Source: Bacillota bacterium (GTDB lineage: Bacteria > Bacillota > Clostridia > Lachnospirales > Lachnospiraceae). Taken from it: 62,868 nucleotides of DNA. Made by a program: the position numbers and the translations under genes. Position 1 is the stretch's first letter. Every line of letters starts with the position of its first letter. The notes under the pieces are model-generated. The model made no database searches, had not been told where the DNA came from, and saw only the letters and a program-made list of their open reading frames with translations. This document shows, piece by piece, positions 1 to 8,284 of the stretch. The stretch lies in assembly GCA_023421505.1 (NCBI GenBank), contig JAEZTJ010000085.1:1-62868 (forward strand). Direction: 5' to 3'.

Positions 1-208
1 TCCATTCCTCCATATATTTTTATTATACTTCTATGTTAAGAAATTTCCACGTCTAAATTGTACTAATTATATTCTAGCACCACAGTCTCTTTTATTTACA
101 AGGCACCCTGTTGTAAACCGCTTACGAAATATAGACCTATAATAAGTATAATATCAATACATAAGGTTATATTTACAGATAAATATAACGCTAATAAGGA
201 AGGTTGAT
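1..208. other. AT-rich leader upstream of the first tniQ
   Basis: No gene is recognised here. The tniQ reading frame is open from base 152 but contains no ATG, GTG or TTG before the conserved TniQ amino-terminal motif. A ribosome-binding sequence AAGGAAGG lies at 196-203. I could not find a Tn7-type end: there is no copy of the 16-bp motif seen at 15231-15267. Confidence 0.4.
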
Positions 209-1420
209 ATTATAAATAAACTAGAGATACTTGAGCCTTATCCAAATGAGAGCCTATATAGTTGGTTATCCAGAATGTTTTATTGGTATGGGTTCCAAAA
301 TAAACCTAGATCAAATATTCGTACGTTTAATACAATATTGTTTGGAATAAATTCTAGAACGATAAATAATATTATTATTCCGCACAACTTATATGAGTTA
401 GTAAATAATATTAGGCTTCATGATAGTAAATATTTTTGCTCAGTAGATGCCTTAATTAAAAATATGACGCTAATCCCCTTTTATACGGTTTTCCTAAATA
501 AAGATGAGCAAAAGATTGTGTATGAAAGCATTGTCCATTTGGGGCCAATTAATATAACAAAATCTTTATTGGGACTAAAAGATTTTAATTGCACAGTATT
601 TGATTTTGAGCTAAAATTCTGCCATCATTGCTGGACTGAAAATAATGGTATGTATTTTGATATAGAGCATCAAATCAAGAGTAATAATATATGCTATAGA
701 CATAATACAAGGTTACAATATATAAAAATAAATAGTTCAGACCATTTTTTGTTTGATGATTCTTGTATTAAACAGTATATAGAATCTCCTTACTGTATAA
801 GTCAAGATGATGATTTTTTACAATGCTATACTTATGTTTCTTCTACGATTCATGATATTTTTTTAAATGGGTTTAAAGATGATGTAGTATGTTTAAAATC
901 CAAGCTTAGAATGAAAATGGTAAGCCTTGGTTACATGCGAGAAGATTTTAACTTTATAAGCAACTTTGAAGAATTTTGGTTATGCTATGCCAGATACAAT
1001 TTACTTAAAATGGATAAAAAAGAGTTTATTAATGTTATATATTCTACGACTAAAAAGCCTAATCCGATAGCATATTTAACTTTGATCAATTATTTATTTG
1101 GAACCCTAAAATCCTATTATGATTATGTCATAGATGAGCAGTATATAAAATTAATATACCAGAAGCCGTCTAAAATAATCGCTTTAACTCAACCACAAAG
1201 ACCTTGTGGATTAATATATTATAATAATTTAATTTATGATATATATAAAGGTCGTTACACTGTTATTAAAAAGGCAGATAATAAATATTATGATATTAAA
1301 TGTAATATATGTAATCATGAATGGAAAATACCGCAGTATTATATCAGAAGCGAACTAATTCATTGCCCAAACTGCAATAAGAAAAATACTTCATTAAATA
1401 TGGACATAGAAATAAGCTGA
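209..1420 (+). CDS. tniQ: TniQ/TnsD-family target selector, copy 1
   Basis: Predicted target-site selector of the Tn7-like element, about 403 residues. The amino-terminal TniQ signature is clear (EPYPNESLYSWLSRM), followed by a zinc-finger-like CxxC...H...C...H block (FCHHCW ... EHQ ... CYRH) and a C-terminal CNIC...CPNC ribbon. The first ATG, at 275, lies after the signature, so translation must begin upstream; no ATG/GTG/TTG is available and an ATT at 209 (or ATA at 212) sits 5-8 nt after AAGGAAGG. It is shorter than the second copy, which has more C-terminal zinc ribbons, so the two probably recognise different targets. Family assignment is strong; target specificity is unknown. Confidence 0.8.
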   Translation: MINKLEILEPYPNESLYSWLSRMFYWYGFQNKPRSNIRTFNTILFGINSRTINNIIIPHNLYELVNNIRLHDSKYFCSVDALIKNMTLIPFYTVFLNKDEQKIVYESIVHLGPINITKSLLGLKDFNCTVFDFELKFCHHCWTENNGMYFDIEHQIKSNNICYRHNTRLQYIKINSSDHFLFDDSCIKQYIESPYCISQDDDFLQCYTYVSSTIHDIFLNGFKDDVVCLKSKLRMKMVSLGYMREDFNFISNFEEFWLCYARYNLLKMDKKEFINVIYSTTKKPNPIAYLTLINYLFGTLKSYYDYVIDEQYIKLIYQKPSKIIALTQPQRPCGLIYYNNLIYDIYKGRYTVIKKADNKYYDIKCNICNHEWKIPQYYIRSELIHCPNCNKKNTSLNMDIEIS

Positions 1421-1900
1421 CTTTAAATTCCCTGAGTTTTATCCTGCTTTTTCCTTTTGAGCAGCATATGTGATTTATTAATAATTCATATCGTCTTAAA
1501 TCAGAATTCCGGTAAAATGGAAATCAGTCTTCCGATTGACGGAAATTACCTTAATTCTGCTAAAGGACAAAACGTGGAATAGAGAAATTGTCAATGACCT
1601 GCCGCTACCAGCGTGCGTAGAAGCATGGATTTTTCTGTTTCATGATAACTTAGCCAAAGCAGATTTTGAGACACAATTTCTTGATTCCCATCGATCGGAT
1701 AGGCGAGGGATTCACCTCTGTAATATTCATTGACTATTTATAATTGTTTTTGCTCCCCCTAATCCTTGTAATCTTAGAGGAAGATTGAAGAGTTAATGAA
1801 CTTACCTGCGGTTCTAACTTTTCTACCCTTTAAAATGTCTGAATACGCTTCACATTAAGGTTCTGTTTGTAATACTCAATTTGGATTGCCATAACTAAAT
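1421..1900. other. Gene-poor, probably degraded stretch
   Basis: No confident gene. A TTG-started frame of 65 codons (1536-1733, plus) and a broken minus-strand frame over the same bases resemble nothing I recognise and lack a good ribosome site. The stretch ends at the 8-bp target duplication of the IS66-type insertion. Confidence 0.4.
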
Positions 1901-1908
1901 GCTGAACC
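1901..1908. repeat. Target-site duplication, left copy
   Basis: GCTGAACC, identical to 3523-3530, directly abutting the GTAA end of the IS66-type element. The 8-bp size fits the IS66 family. Confidence 0.8.
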
Positions 1909-1994
1909 GTAAGGGTCAAAACCTACGCTCCCCTGCAAATTTAAAGCGCCGCTTACTTGCGATGCTTGCTGTAGCCAATGAGGTTTAGGATTAT

Positions 1995-2687
1995 TTATTT
2001 AAACTCAATAATATCATCAAAGATGAAATGGATTTTATCAATTACCTTGTTAATATGAAAATGGCCACAGAACCACTTATTATAACTTAATCTATCCTCA
2101 ATCTTATCAAGCCATTCTTCAGTTGTGGCATCTATTTCGGATTGATTGATGGACTGTAATAATGCCTCATACGGCTTATACTTTAACGGACATGTATGAG
2201 TTAATATCTTATCTATTCGCCAATTGCTTTTATTAAGAACGCTTTCAACGATTTCTTTGGTCAGATCTGATGGCTGCTCATCTGCCCACCATTGATGACC
2301 ATGAGTAAGACGATATTCTTTATCTACGCTATATGCACCACCAATTACAAGCGCATTTATCGCATCAAGGATATATATTTCACCATCTTTAGCAAATATT
2401 AAATCAGGGTAGGAGGGTTCAATAAAGGCCTTACCACCCATGTAATCTACCTCAATATAGGAGGGTATGTTTTGAGGTCGGTTTTCGTGATTTCCATGAA
2501 TACAGAAGAAGGTAATCGGTATATCTGATAATAACTTTTTAGTGTATATATCATGACTGTCACCGTGGTAATTTATGCCGGCGTCGCCTAATATAATCAT
2601 AATATCTTCTTTTGCTATGTCCCATGTTTCACAGAATTTTTTTATCCTACTAAAATCTTTATGCGTGTCTCCGGTTATAAATATCAT
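1995..2687 (-). CDS. Calcineurin-like metallophosphoesterase (IS passenger)
   Basis: A 230-residue protein with the ordered metal-binding motifs of calcineurin-like phosphoesterases: GDTH near residue 6, LGDAG near 34, GNHE near 66, a TH motif near 163 and GHFH near 208. It is expected to be a cytosolic two-metal phosphatase or phosphodiesterase; the substrate cannot be read from sequence. It lies wholly inside the inverted ends of the IS66-type element, pointing the same way as the tnpA relic, so it looks like a passenger gene rather than host sequence. The reading frame is intact, which suggests recent arrival or selection. Confidence 0.85.
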   Translation of the reverse strand: MIFITGDTHKDFSRIKKFCETWDIAKEDIMIILGDAGINYHGDSHDIYTKKLLSDIPITFFCIHGNHENRPQNIPSYIEVDYMGGKAFIEPSYPDLIFAKDGEIYILDAINALVIGGAYSVDKEYRLTHGHQWWADEQPSDLTKEIVESVLNKSNWRIDKILTHTCPLKYKPYEALLQSINQSEIDATTEEWLDKIEDRLSYNKWFCGHFHINKVIDKIHFIFDDIIEFK

Positions 2688-3037
2688 ACAATTGATTCAG
2701 ATCCTTTCTTATAGATAGAAATATTTACACCAAATACCATCAACATTAATTTCCTAACAGAATTTAAAATAGTTTTTCTGACGTTACGAAAAACATTCAA
2801 AAAGCGGGTCTCGTTCAATTTGATGAATAATTTGTTTAACTTATAGCTTCTCCCCCCGGTTTTCCAATTCGTATTTATCTATCGAAATCATTTTGATAAT
2901 TGGGCGGTTGTATTCGGTATAATAAACAATCACAATTTATAAAAACTCGTTTACCACTGATAGCTTTTTTATTTCAAGTTCGTTTGTGGCATTATCCAAC
3001 CTCAGTTTTATATACGAAATCCCATTTACTCAGATCA

Positions 3038-3431
3038 TTAATAAAATACAATATTATTTCCATCAAGTAAATAATCGGGCACTTCGATACCTTTCGTTAA
3101 AGGGTGCTTCATAAACAAAATTCTGATAGCTCTGATTGCACCATATGTATATATCATCAATTCCTTTTGTTTTTCATATACATCCCCATTATAAACATAA
3201 TGGGGAGTTGGATCGGTTGTCACTGGTTTTATTGGCACAACAGCGGTACTCTCTTTTACAAGGGAATATGTTTCTTGGCGAAATTTCCGTTGCCAATGAT
3301 AATAGCTTTGTTCACAAAATCCCATTTTCGTCAAGCCAACGTTTGGCTGACTGATCGGTTGGACGTTGCCCACAGGCTTGAAGTATTCCTTCCCAATACT
3401 CAGTACGTACTTCATGAGTGCATTGATCCAT
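3038..3431 (-). pseudogene. tnpA: IS66 accessory protein TnpA, frameshifted remnant
   Basis: From ATG at 3431 the frame reads MDQCTHEVRTEYWEGILQAC and on to a RWLDENG motif, then hits a stop. The following bases continue in the next frame as GFCEQSYYHWQRKFRQ, the conserved helix-turn-helix core of IS66 TnpA. A single-base indel near 3320 explains this. The part after about 3250 is divergent. The ribosome site AGGAGG-like before 3431 survives. Not functional as TnpA. Confidence 0.7.
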
Positions 3432-3522
3432 AGTCTTTAGTTCCTCCTTGAAAAAATCTATTGTTATTTTCAAGTATGCACTAAAATTGAAGTTTAGGCT
3501 AGGGGAGCGATTTGACGCTTAC

Positions 3523-3530
3523 GCTGAACC
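3523..3530. repeat. Target-site duplication, right copy
   Basis: GCTGAACC, an exact copy of 1901-1908, lying 13 bp before the stop codon of the minus-strand tniQ. The insertion therefore just missed that gene. Confidence 0.8.
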
Positions 3531-3543
3531 TTAAATCAGGCTC

Positions 3544-5151
3544 TCAATTATTAGGATCCACCTCTACATATAACGGTTTACCGACATATTCCCATGGATG
3601 AATGATTGAATTATTTGATATGCTAGTTTTAGGCTCAAGGCAACAAGGGCAGTATTTTAATTTTATAAACTGTTTAGGCTTAATTATAATTTCTCCCATG
3701 CAGGAAGGTATATTATGTATGTATCTAGCCTTATTTAAATAAGTTGTGTAATCCAGTACTATGTATTCATCTCCAAAAACTTCTCTAATTCTTTTTCTAT
3801 ATTGTGCCAGCTTCTTGCAAAAGTTGCATTCTCTTCCATTCAAAAAATCAAAATAATTCATAGGAAATTCTTTGTTGCACTTTTTATGCCTTAAAGATAT
3901 TGATTGTCTTTTAGCATTTACTCCAAGAAAAACATAATCGCTACTTTTTTGTTTGACTAATTCGCGATATTTATTATTTAATTCCATTTGTTTACATAAC
4001 ATGCATGTCTTAAAATTACGATAATCTTTTTTATATATTTCAGTAACATCTCCACATAAATTATGTTTGATACTTAGAATATCCTCATTTATAGAGATTA
4101 CTTTAAATTTATCTCCGAATTTCTTTCTTAAATATTCAGTATACTCTTCACTCATACGTTCACCATAGGACGATCTGAAGATATGGTTGTATTCCCTTTT
4201 ATTATATTTAATATCTATTAAATCTTCAGAGCTTAATTCATAACTATTAAAGCAATTCAAATCTTTAAAAAGAAATATAATTAATGAAATATATGCCATA
4301 GGAGATTCTTCTTGAGAGGTTGTAAAAAGAATATGAAAAAATGGTTTATATGTTATCTGCGCTAAATTGTATAATTTAAAATCATCAAAGAACACATTGA
4401 TATCAGGAAAATAATTATATTGCATATACCCTTGATCTCTTAATCGTTTACGTATTTTCGATTTAATAACAGTTACCGAATCAGTTAGCTTATTAGAAAA
4501 GATATCATGTATAATTTCAGCGGCTTGTATATATATGTTTAAACTTTCATGATCTTCTGAAATGCAATACTCTGCTTCCTTAATAAGTTTTTGAATATCT
4601 ATATTTAAATTATATCGCTTTTCAGTATTAAACGTCAAAAATTGCAAGATGGATTTATGTTTATAGCAGATAGTATTACCTTGAATTTGATGTTCCCGGT
4701 TAAGATATATAACTTTATCTTCGTTAAAACAGTCTTTGCAAAACTTTATTCTGGGTTCCCCTTCAAGATAGCCTTTTATACGTAATCTATATTTATGTTC
4801 AATAGGTTTATAAGCGTTATCTTTTATAAATAATTCAAATCCTTTTGAAGGATCATTACTTATAAATTTGTTGTATAAAGGAAATATGCTCATTTTATTA
4901 ATAACATCTTTGTAAGTTCCAAAGTAAGAACTTTTAGGGAGATTAATAACATTGACTAAATACTCTAGATTTTCCGGTATATATAGTTTGGGTAAAGGTT
5001 TACAATTTTGTCCGAATAATAGCTTCATTAAAGGTTTGATTTTTGATCTTGAAAAGGTATCGTTACCATAATAATGCGACATTCGTAAAATCCAACTGAA
5101 TAGTATCTCATCTTGAAATGGTTCTAAAACTTCGATATCTTCTGTAATAAT
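3544..5151 (-). CDS. tniQ: TniQ/TnsD-family target selector, copy 2 (long)
   Basis: A protein of about 535 residues, divergent from tnsA. It has the TniQ amino-terminal signature (LEPFQDEILFSWILRM) and the internal zinc-finger-like block (FCKDCF ... REHQ ... CYKH). The C-terminal third carries three zinc-ribbon-like units (CMLC, CNFC and CPCC pairs, each preceded by an H..C or similar), resembling the DNA-reading tail of TnsD. No ATG/GTG/TTG exists between the in-frame stop at 5161 and the ATG at 5082, which lies beyond the signature. ATT at 5151 or 5148 after CGGGGTGAT is the only sensible start. Best candidate for the site-specific selector of this element. Confidence 0.8.
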   Translation of the reverse strand: MITEDIEVLEPFQDEILFSWILRMSHYYGNDTFSRSKIKPLMKLLFGQNCKPLPKLYIPENLEYLVNVINLPKSSYFGTYKDVINKMSIFPLYNKFISNDPSKGFELFIKDNAYKPIEHKYRLRIKGYLEGEPRIKFCKDCFNEDKVIYLNREHQIQGNTICYKHKSILQFLTFNTEKRYNLNIDIQKLIKEAEYCISEDHESLNIYIQAAEIIHDIFSNKLTDSVTVIKSKIRKRLRDQGYMQYNYFPDINVFFDDFKLYNLAQITYKPFFHILFTTSQEESPMAYISLIIFLFKDLNCFNSYELSSEDLIDIKYNKREYNHIFRSSYGERMSEEYTEYLRKKFGDKFKVISINEDILSIKHNLCGDVTEIYKKDYRNFKTCMLCKQMELNNKYRELVKQKSSDYVFLGVNAKRQSISLRHKKCNKEFPMNYFDFLNGRECNFCKKLAQYRKRIREVFGDEYIVLDYTTYLNKARYIHNIPSCMGEIIIKPKQFIKLKYCPCCLEPKTSISNNSIIHPWEYVGKPLYVEVDPNN

Positions 5152-5234
5152 ATCACCCCGTTATTTAACATTTTTACTCTGGTATTTTGTAAGTAAATTA
5201 CCATTATAAAAATTGAATGTCAAAGGTATTATAT

Positions 5235-5246
5235 TCCATATATGGA
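5235..5246. promoter_or_regulatory. Perfect 12-bp palindrome between divergent tniQ and tnsA
   Basis: TCCATATATGGA is self-complementary and lies midway between the two divergent transcription units (tniQ copy 2 leftward, tnsABC rightward). It could be an operator or a TnsB-related site, but there is no direct evidence; short palindromes of this size also occur by chance in AT-rich DNA. Confidence 0.3.
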
Positions 5247-5400
5247 GTTATATAACATAGAAAAATCATATAAATATTACTATAATAAAAACGTTGGTTT
5301 CATAACTATGGAATAATATGAAGAAATTAGACGATGTATTTAATAAGTGTCAAAAACTTGTGAATACTTAGAATATAGAAAAATAAGAGGTGGGGTAATA

Positions 5401-6108
5401 ATGCCTAGAGAATTAAGCTATGAAGGAAAGATAAAACAGAGCCGGGGAATAATTGACTTAAAGCATCCCGAAAATTATAAACCATGGATTTTGACAAGAG
5501 AATGTTTTAAAGGAGAAGGAACAAGACATCAGGTGGCGGATCTTTTTTATAAAAATCGCACTATTCACTTAATGAGTGGTTTAGAAAAGGATGTATATTA
5601 TACACTTCGAAGCAATCAAAATGTATTGGAGCTATTCGAGCAATTTCCGCTTCTTCCTCTGTGCAAAACTAAGGATCTATGCGCTCAACATGATATAAGA
5701 CATCCACGCAATCCCTTTACAAGGAAAGATGTTGTTATGACAACAGATTTTTTGCTTATCGTGAAAGATAAAAATGGAGATAAGAGATGGTTAGCCTGTG
5801 CAGTAAAGCATTCATCTGACATAGAAGATAAACCAATTAATAAACGAACTAAAGAAAAACTTTTTATTGAAAAAGAGTATTGGGCATCAATGGGAGTGAA
5901 ATGGTGCGTAATAACTGAAAAAGATATTAATAAAACTTATGTAAAAAATATAATATTATGCCGATCAGGTTTTTCGGGTTTAGGCGAAAATACTGTTTAT
6001 GATGCTATAAAGTTTTTAATAATTCAAAAGAAAATAGATATTAATATGAGTAGGCCTATCGATTTAGAAGAGATTGCCTTAAAGTTTCAGAGTGGAGAAC
6101 TAATATGA
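5401..6108 (+). CDS. tnsA: TnsA endonuclease of Tn7-like transposase
   Basis: A 235-residue PD-(D/E)xK endonuclease predicted to cut the 5' strands at transposon ends. Motifs fit TnsA: E62 in SGLEKDVYY, D116 in TTDFLLIV and K136 in ACAVKHSSD, almost the same spacing as the E63/D114/K132 triad of Tn7 TnsA. Start chosen at ATG 5401 behind AAGAGGTGGGG; a GTG at 5347 would add 18 residues with no ribosome site. The stop overlaps the tnsB start by ATGA, indicating translational coupling with its partner. A separate TnsA means simple cut-and-paste insertion is expected. Confidence 0.9.
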   Translation: MPRELSYEGKIKQSRGIIDLKHPENYKPWILTRECFKGEGTRHQVADLFYKNRTIHLMSGLEKDVYYTLRSNQNVLELFEQFPLLPLCKTKDLCAQHDIRHPRNPFTRKDVVMTTDFLLIVKDKNGDKRWLACAVKHSSDIEDKPINKRTKEKLFIEKEYWASMGVKWCVITEKDINKTYVKNIILCRSGFSGLGENTVYDAIKFLIIQKKIDINMSRPIDLEEIALKFQSGELI

Positions 6109-8279
6109 CACGGATGTATGTAATGAAAAATGATAAATTACTAATAGGATCTGAAACATGGTTAGTTCTTCAAAACATTAATGGTTTTTCATTTGTAATC
6201 CAACTTGATATTGATAAATTAAATATAAAAAAAATAAATACTGAGCTGATTTCCGATAGCATTGAAAAAGGTGAAATCAAACTTGAATTATCATACAGTA
6301 AATCAAATAAGATAATTGACTTAAATACTATAACAGGCGTTAGTAAAGAAAAAATTGATCAGTCAGTTAAGATATTTGAATATCTAAATGATAAGTACGT
6401 AAACTTGGATTGGCTAATAGATCGTAATGAAAGAGCATTAGAATTTAGGAATTTAGAAAAAAAGTTTAACATAAATTACCACACATTAAGACGACGTCTT
6501 ATTAATTATTTGCAAGGTGGAATGACAATAACATCCTTGATATCACAATATAATAATTGTGGTGTAAAGGATAGGAAATATAATAAAAAACCGGGTCCTA
6601 AAACGGGATCCATTGTAATACGTGATGAAAAGGTAGAAAAAATATTTGGAATTATGACAAAAAGGTATTTAGCTGGAGGAGCAAAAATGCCTTTTACTAA
6701 ATTGCATGAAGAGATGGTATTTGAATTTTATTCTGATAAAAGAAATATCGGAGGGGAATTAAGATATTTACCATATCCTTTAACTTTAATTCCATCAGTT
6801 TATTCTTTGAAAAACTGGATACTGACGCATACCGATGAGGTTGAAAGAGAAATTCGCAGACAAGGAAAAAGAGCGGCACGAAATAACATAAGACCAACAT
6901 TTTCTGATACAATTGATTATTTAGATGTAAAGGCTGTTGGTTCGAGATACGAGATGGATGAGATGGAAACAGACTTTTATTTGGTTAATCGGCGATACAG
7001 GAAAAGGGTAATTGGTAGAGCAATTGTATATTTCATTGTGGATGTTTTTTCTCGGGCAATTGTTGCATGTGGGATTGGGCTGGATAATAATTCATGGAGC
7101 GGTGCAGAATCAGCATTAGTAAATATGGTAGAGAATAAAAAAGAATTTTGTTCTCGTTACGGTAAAAAAATCGATGAAAGCGAATGGCCTATGATGAATG
7201 TCATACCCAGTTCTATGATTGTTGATAACGGAGCAGAATATTTATCAAATAATTTCAGTGGACTAACAAGTACATTGGGTATAGGAGTAGATTATGTACC
7301 ACCGCAAATGGGAAGTTTTAAGAGTAATGTAGAAAAGAAATTTGATCAAATGAATTCCCGCTTTAAAGGATATCTACCTGGAGCTATTGAAAAAGGTAAA
7401 TATGGACAACCACATATTAAAAACGCCAGATTGGATATAGCACAGTTTGGCAAGGCAGTAATTGAGTTTATTTTAGAGTATAATAACAATCCAATGGACA
7501 ATTATCCTTTAACAACAGATATGATTGAAAATGATCTTATTCCTACACCAATAAATATATGGAACTATAGTCTATTAAGATATAATGAACTCAAATATAT
7601 TCATGATGTAGAATCATACAAATATAGCCTATTAAAACGTGATACTGCATTAATTACGCGAAATGGCATTGAGTATGGGGGCAGATACTTTATATGCAAT
7701 GATATGGAATGGTTAAGCAAAAAAGCATCTTTAGCAGCCTTAACCGGATCTGAGAAATTACCAATAAGGTATGATATGAGTTATCCAGATGTTATTTATT
7801 ATGAAATAGATGGTTATAGGTATAAAGCCTTTTTAAACTGTCCTGAAGTAATTAATAGTAGTTGCGAGATAGAAGCAAGGGCTGGTTTTAAGACATCTAA
7901 TTCGAGATATGCAGGTTTGATTGAGCCGGAGATTAGAGACATGAATGAAAACTTAAGACAGCAAAAGATAGTCCATAAGGAAATAAAGCTTAATAATAAA
8001 ATAAATACGAAGGCTAAACTTAACGAAATATCTAAAGAAGCGATAGATGCACATACCGGTGTAAATGATAAACACGGTATAGATGAAAATCGGAGTGAAG
8101 AAAAGTCAATGTTGCATTTAGAACAGCATATAACTGTTAATGAAAATAATCCGGTTAAATTACTAACAGAGTTTGTTGAAAATATTTCTCATGAGAATGA
8201 GTTAATAGAAACCGTTGATTTAAAAAAAATGACACGGGCCGAAAAATTCAGATGGTTTGAACAGCATAAGAGGAGTTAA
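6105..8279 (+). CDS. tnsB: TnsB DDE transposase
   Basis: A 724-residue retroviral-integrase-fold transposase that binds the end repeats and joins the 3' ends to target DNA. The acidic triad is visible: D285 in YEMDEMETDFYLV, D374 in MIVDNGAEYLS and E410 in SNVEKKFDQM, the spacing expected for TnsB. Amino-terminal helix-turn-helix DNA-binding regions precede the catalytic core and a Mu-like beta barrel follows; the last 100 residues are polar and probably contact TnsC. Overlaps tnsA by four bases and precedes tnsC by five, forming one operon. Confidence 0.92.
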   Translation: MTRMYVMKNDKLLIGSETWLVLQNINGFSFVIQLDIDKLNIKKINTELISDSIEKGEIKLELSYSKSNKIIDLNTITGVSKEKIDQSVKIFEYLNDKYVNLDWLIDRNERALEFRNLEKKFNINYHTLRRRLINYLQGGMTITSLISQYNNCGVKDRKYNKKPGPKTGSIVIRDEKVEKIFGIMTKRYLAGGAKMPFTKLHEEMVFEFYSDKRNIGGELRYLPYPLTLIPSVYSLKNWILTHTDEVEREIRRQGKRAARNNIRPTFSDTIDYLDVKAVGSRYEMDEMETDFYLVNRRYRKRVIGRAIVYFIVDVFSRAIVACGIGLDNNSWSGAESALVNMVENKKEFCSRYGKKIDESEWPMMNVIPSSMIVDNGAEYLSNNFSGLTSTLGIGVDYVPPQMGSFKSNVEKKFDQMNSRFKGYLPGAIEKGKYGQPHIKNARLDIAQFGKAVIEFILEYNNNPMDNYPLTTDMIENDLIPTPINIWNYSLLRYNELKYIHDVESYKYSLLKRDTALITRNGIEYGGRYFICNDMEWLSKKASLAALTGSEKLPIRYDMSYPDVIYYEIDGYRYKAFLNCPEVINSSCEIEARAGFKTSNSRYAGLIEPEIRDMNENLRQQKIVHKEIKLNNKINTKAKLNEISKEAIDAHTGVNDKHGIDENRSEEKSMLHLEQHITVNENNPVKLLTEFVENISHENELIETVDLKKMTRAEKFRWFEQHKRS

Positions 8280-8284
8280 TGTAA

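Larger units (their letters stand above)
1909..3522. mobile_element. IS66-family-derived element with passenger gene, transposase lost
   Basis: Inverted ends: GTAAGGGTCAAA at 1909-1920 (plus) and GTAAGCGTCAAA at 3522-3511 (minus), each followed a few bases later by CGCTCCCCT. The element is flanked by an exact 8-bp direct repeat, GCTGAACC (1901-1908 and 3523-3530). GTAA ends and 8-bp duplications are hallmarks of IS66. The interior holds only a frameshifted tnpA remnant and an intact metallophosphoesterase; no tnpB or tnpC is seen in 1.6 kb. It could move only with help in trans. Confidence 0.8.

Noticed and set aside
1536..1733. A 65-codon protein gene
   Set aside because: TTG start without a ribosome site, no recognisable family, and a competing broken frame on the other strand.
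3104..3433. Plus-strand frames across the tnpA remnant
   Set aside because: They are antisense shadows of the frameshifted IS66 tnpA, which has a recognisable protein core and ribosome site on the minus strand.
5188..5202. TGTAAGTAAATTACC as the missing transposon end
   Set aside because: It begins like the right end (TGTAAGTA), but lacks the TTTGCAAACTTTAACT repeats, is not preceded by TCAAA and would leave both tniQ genes outside the element.
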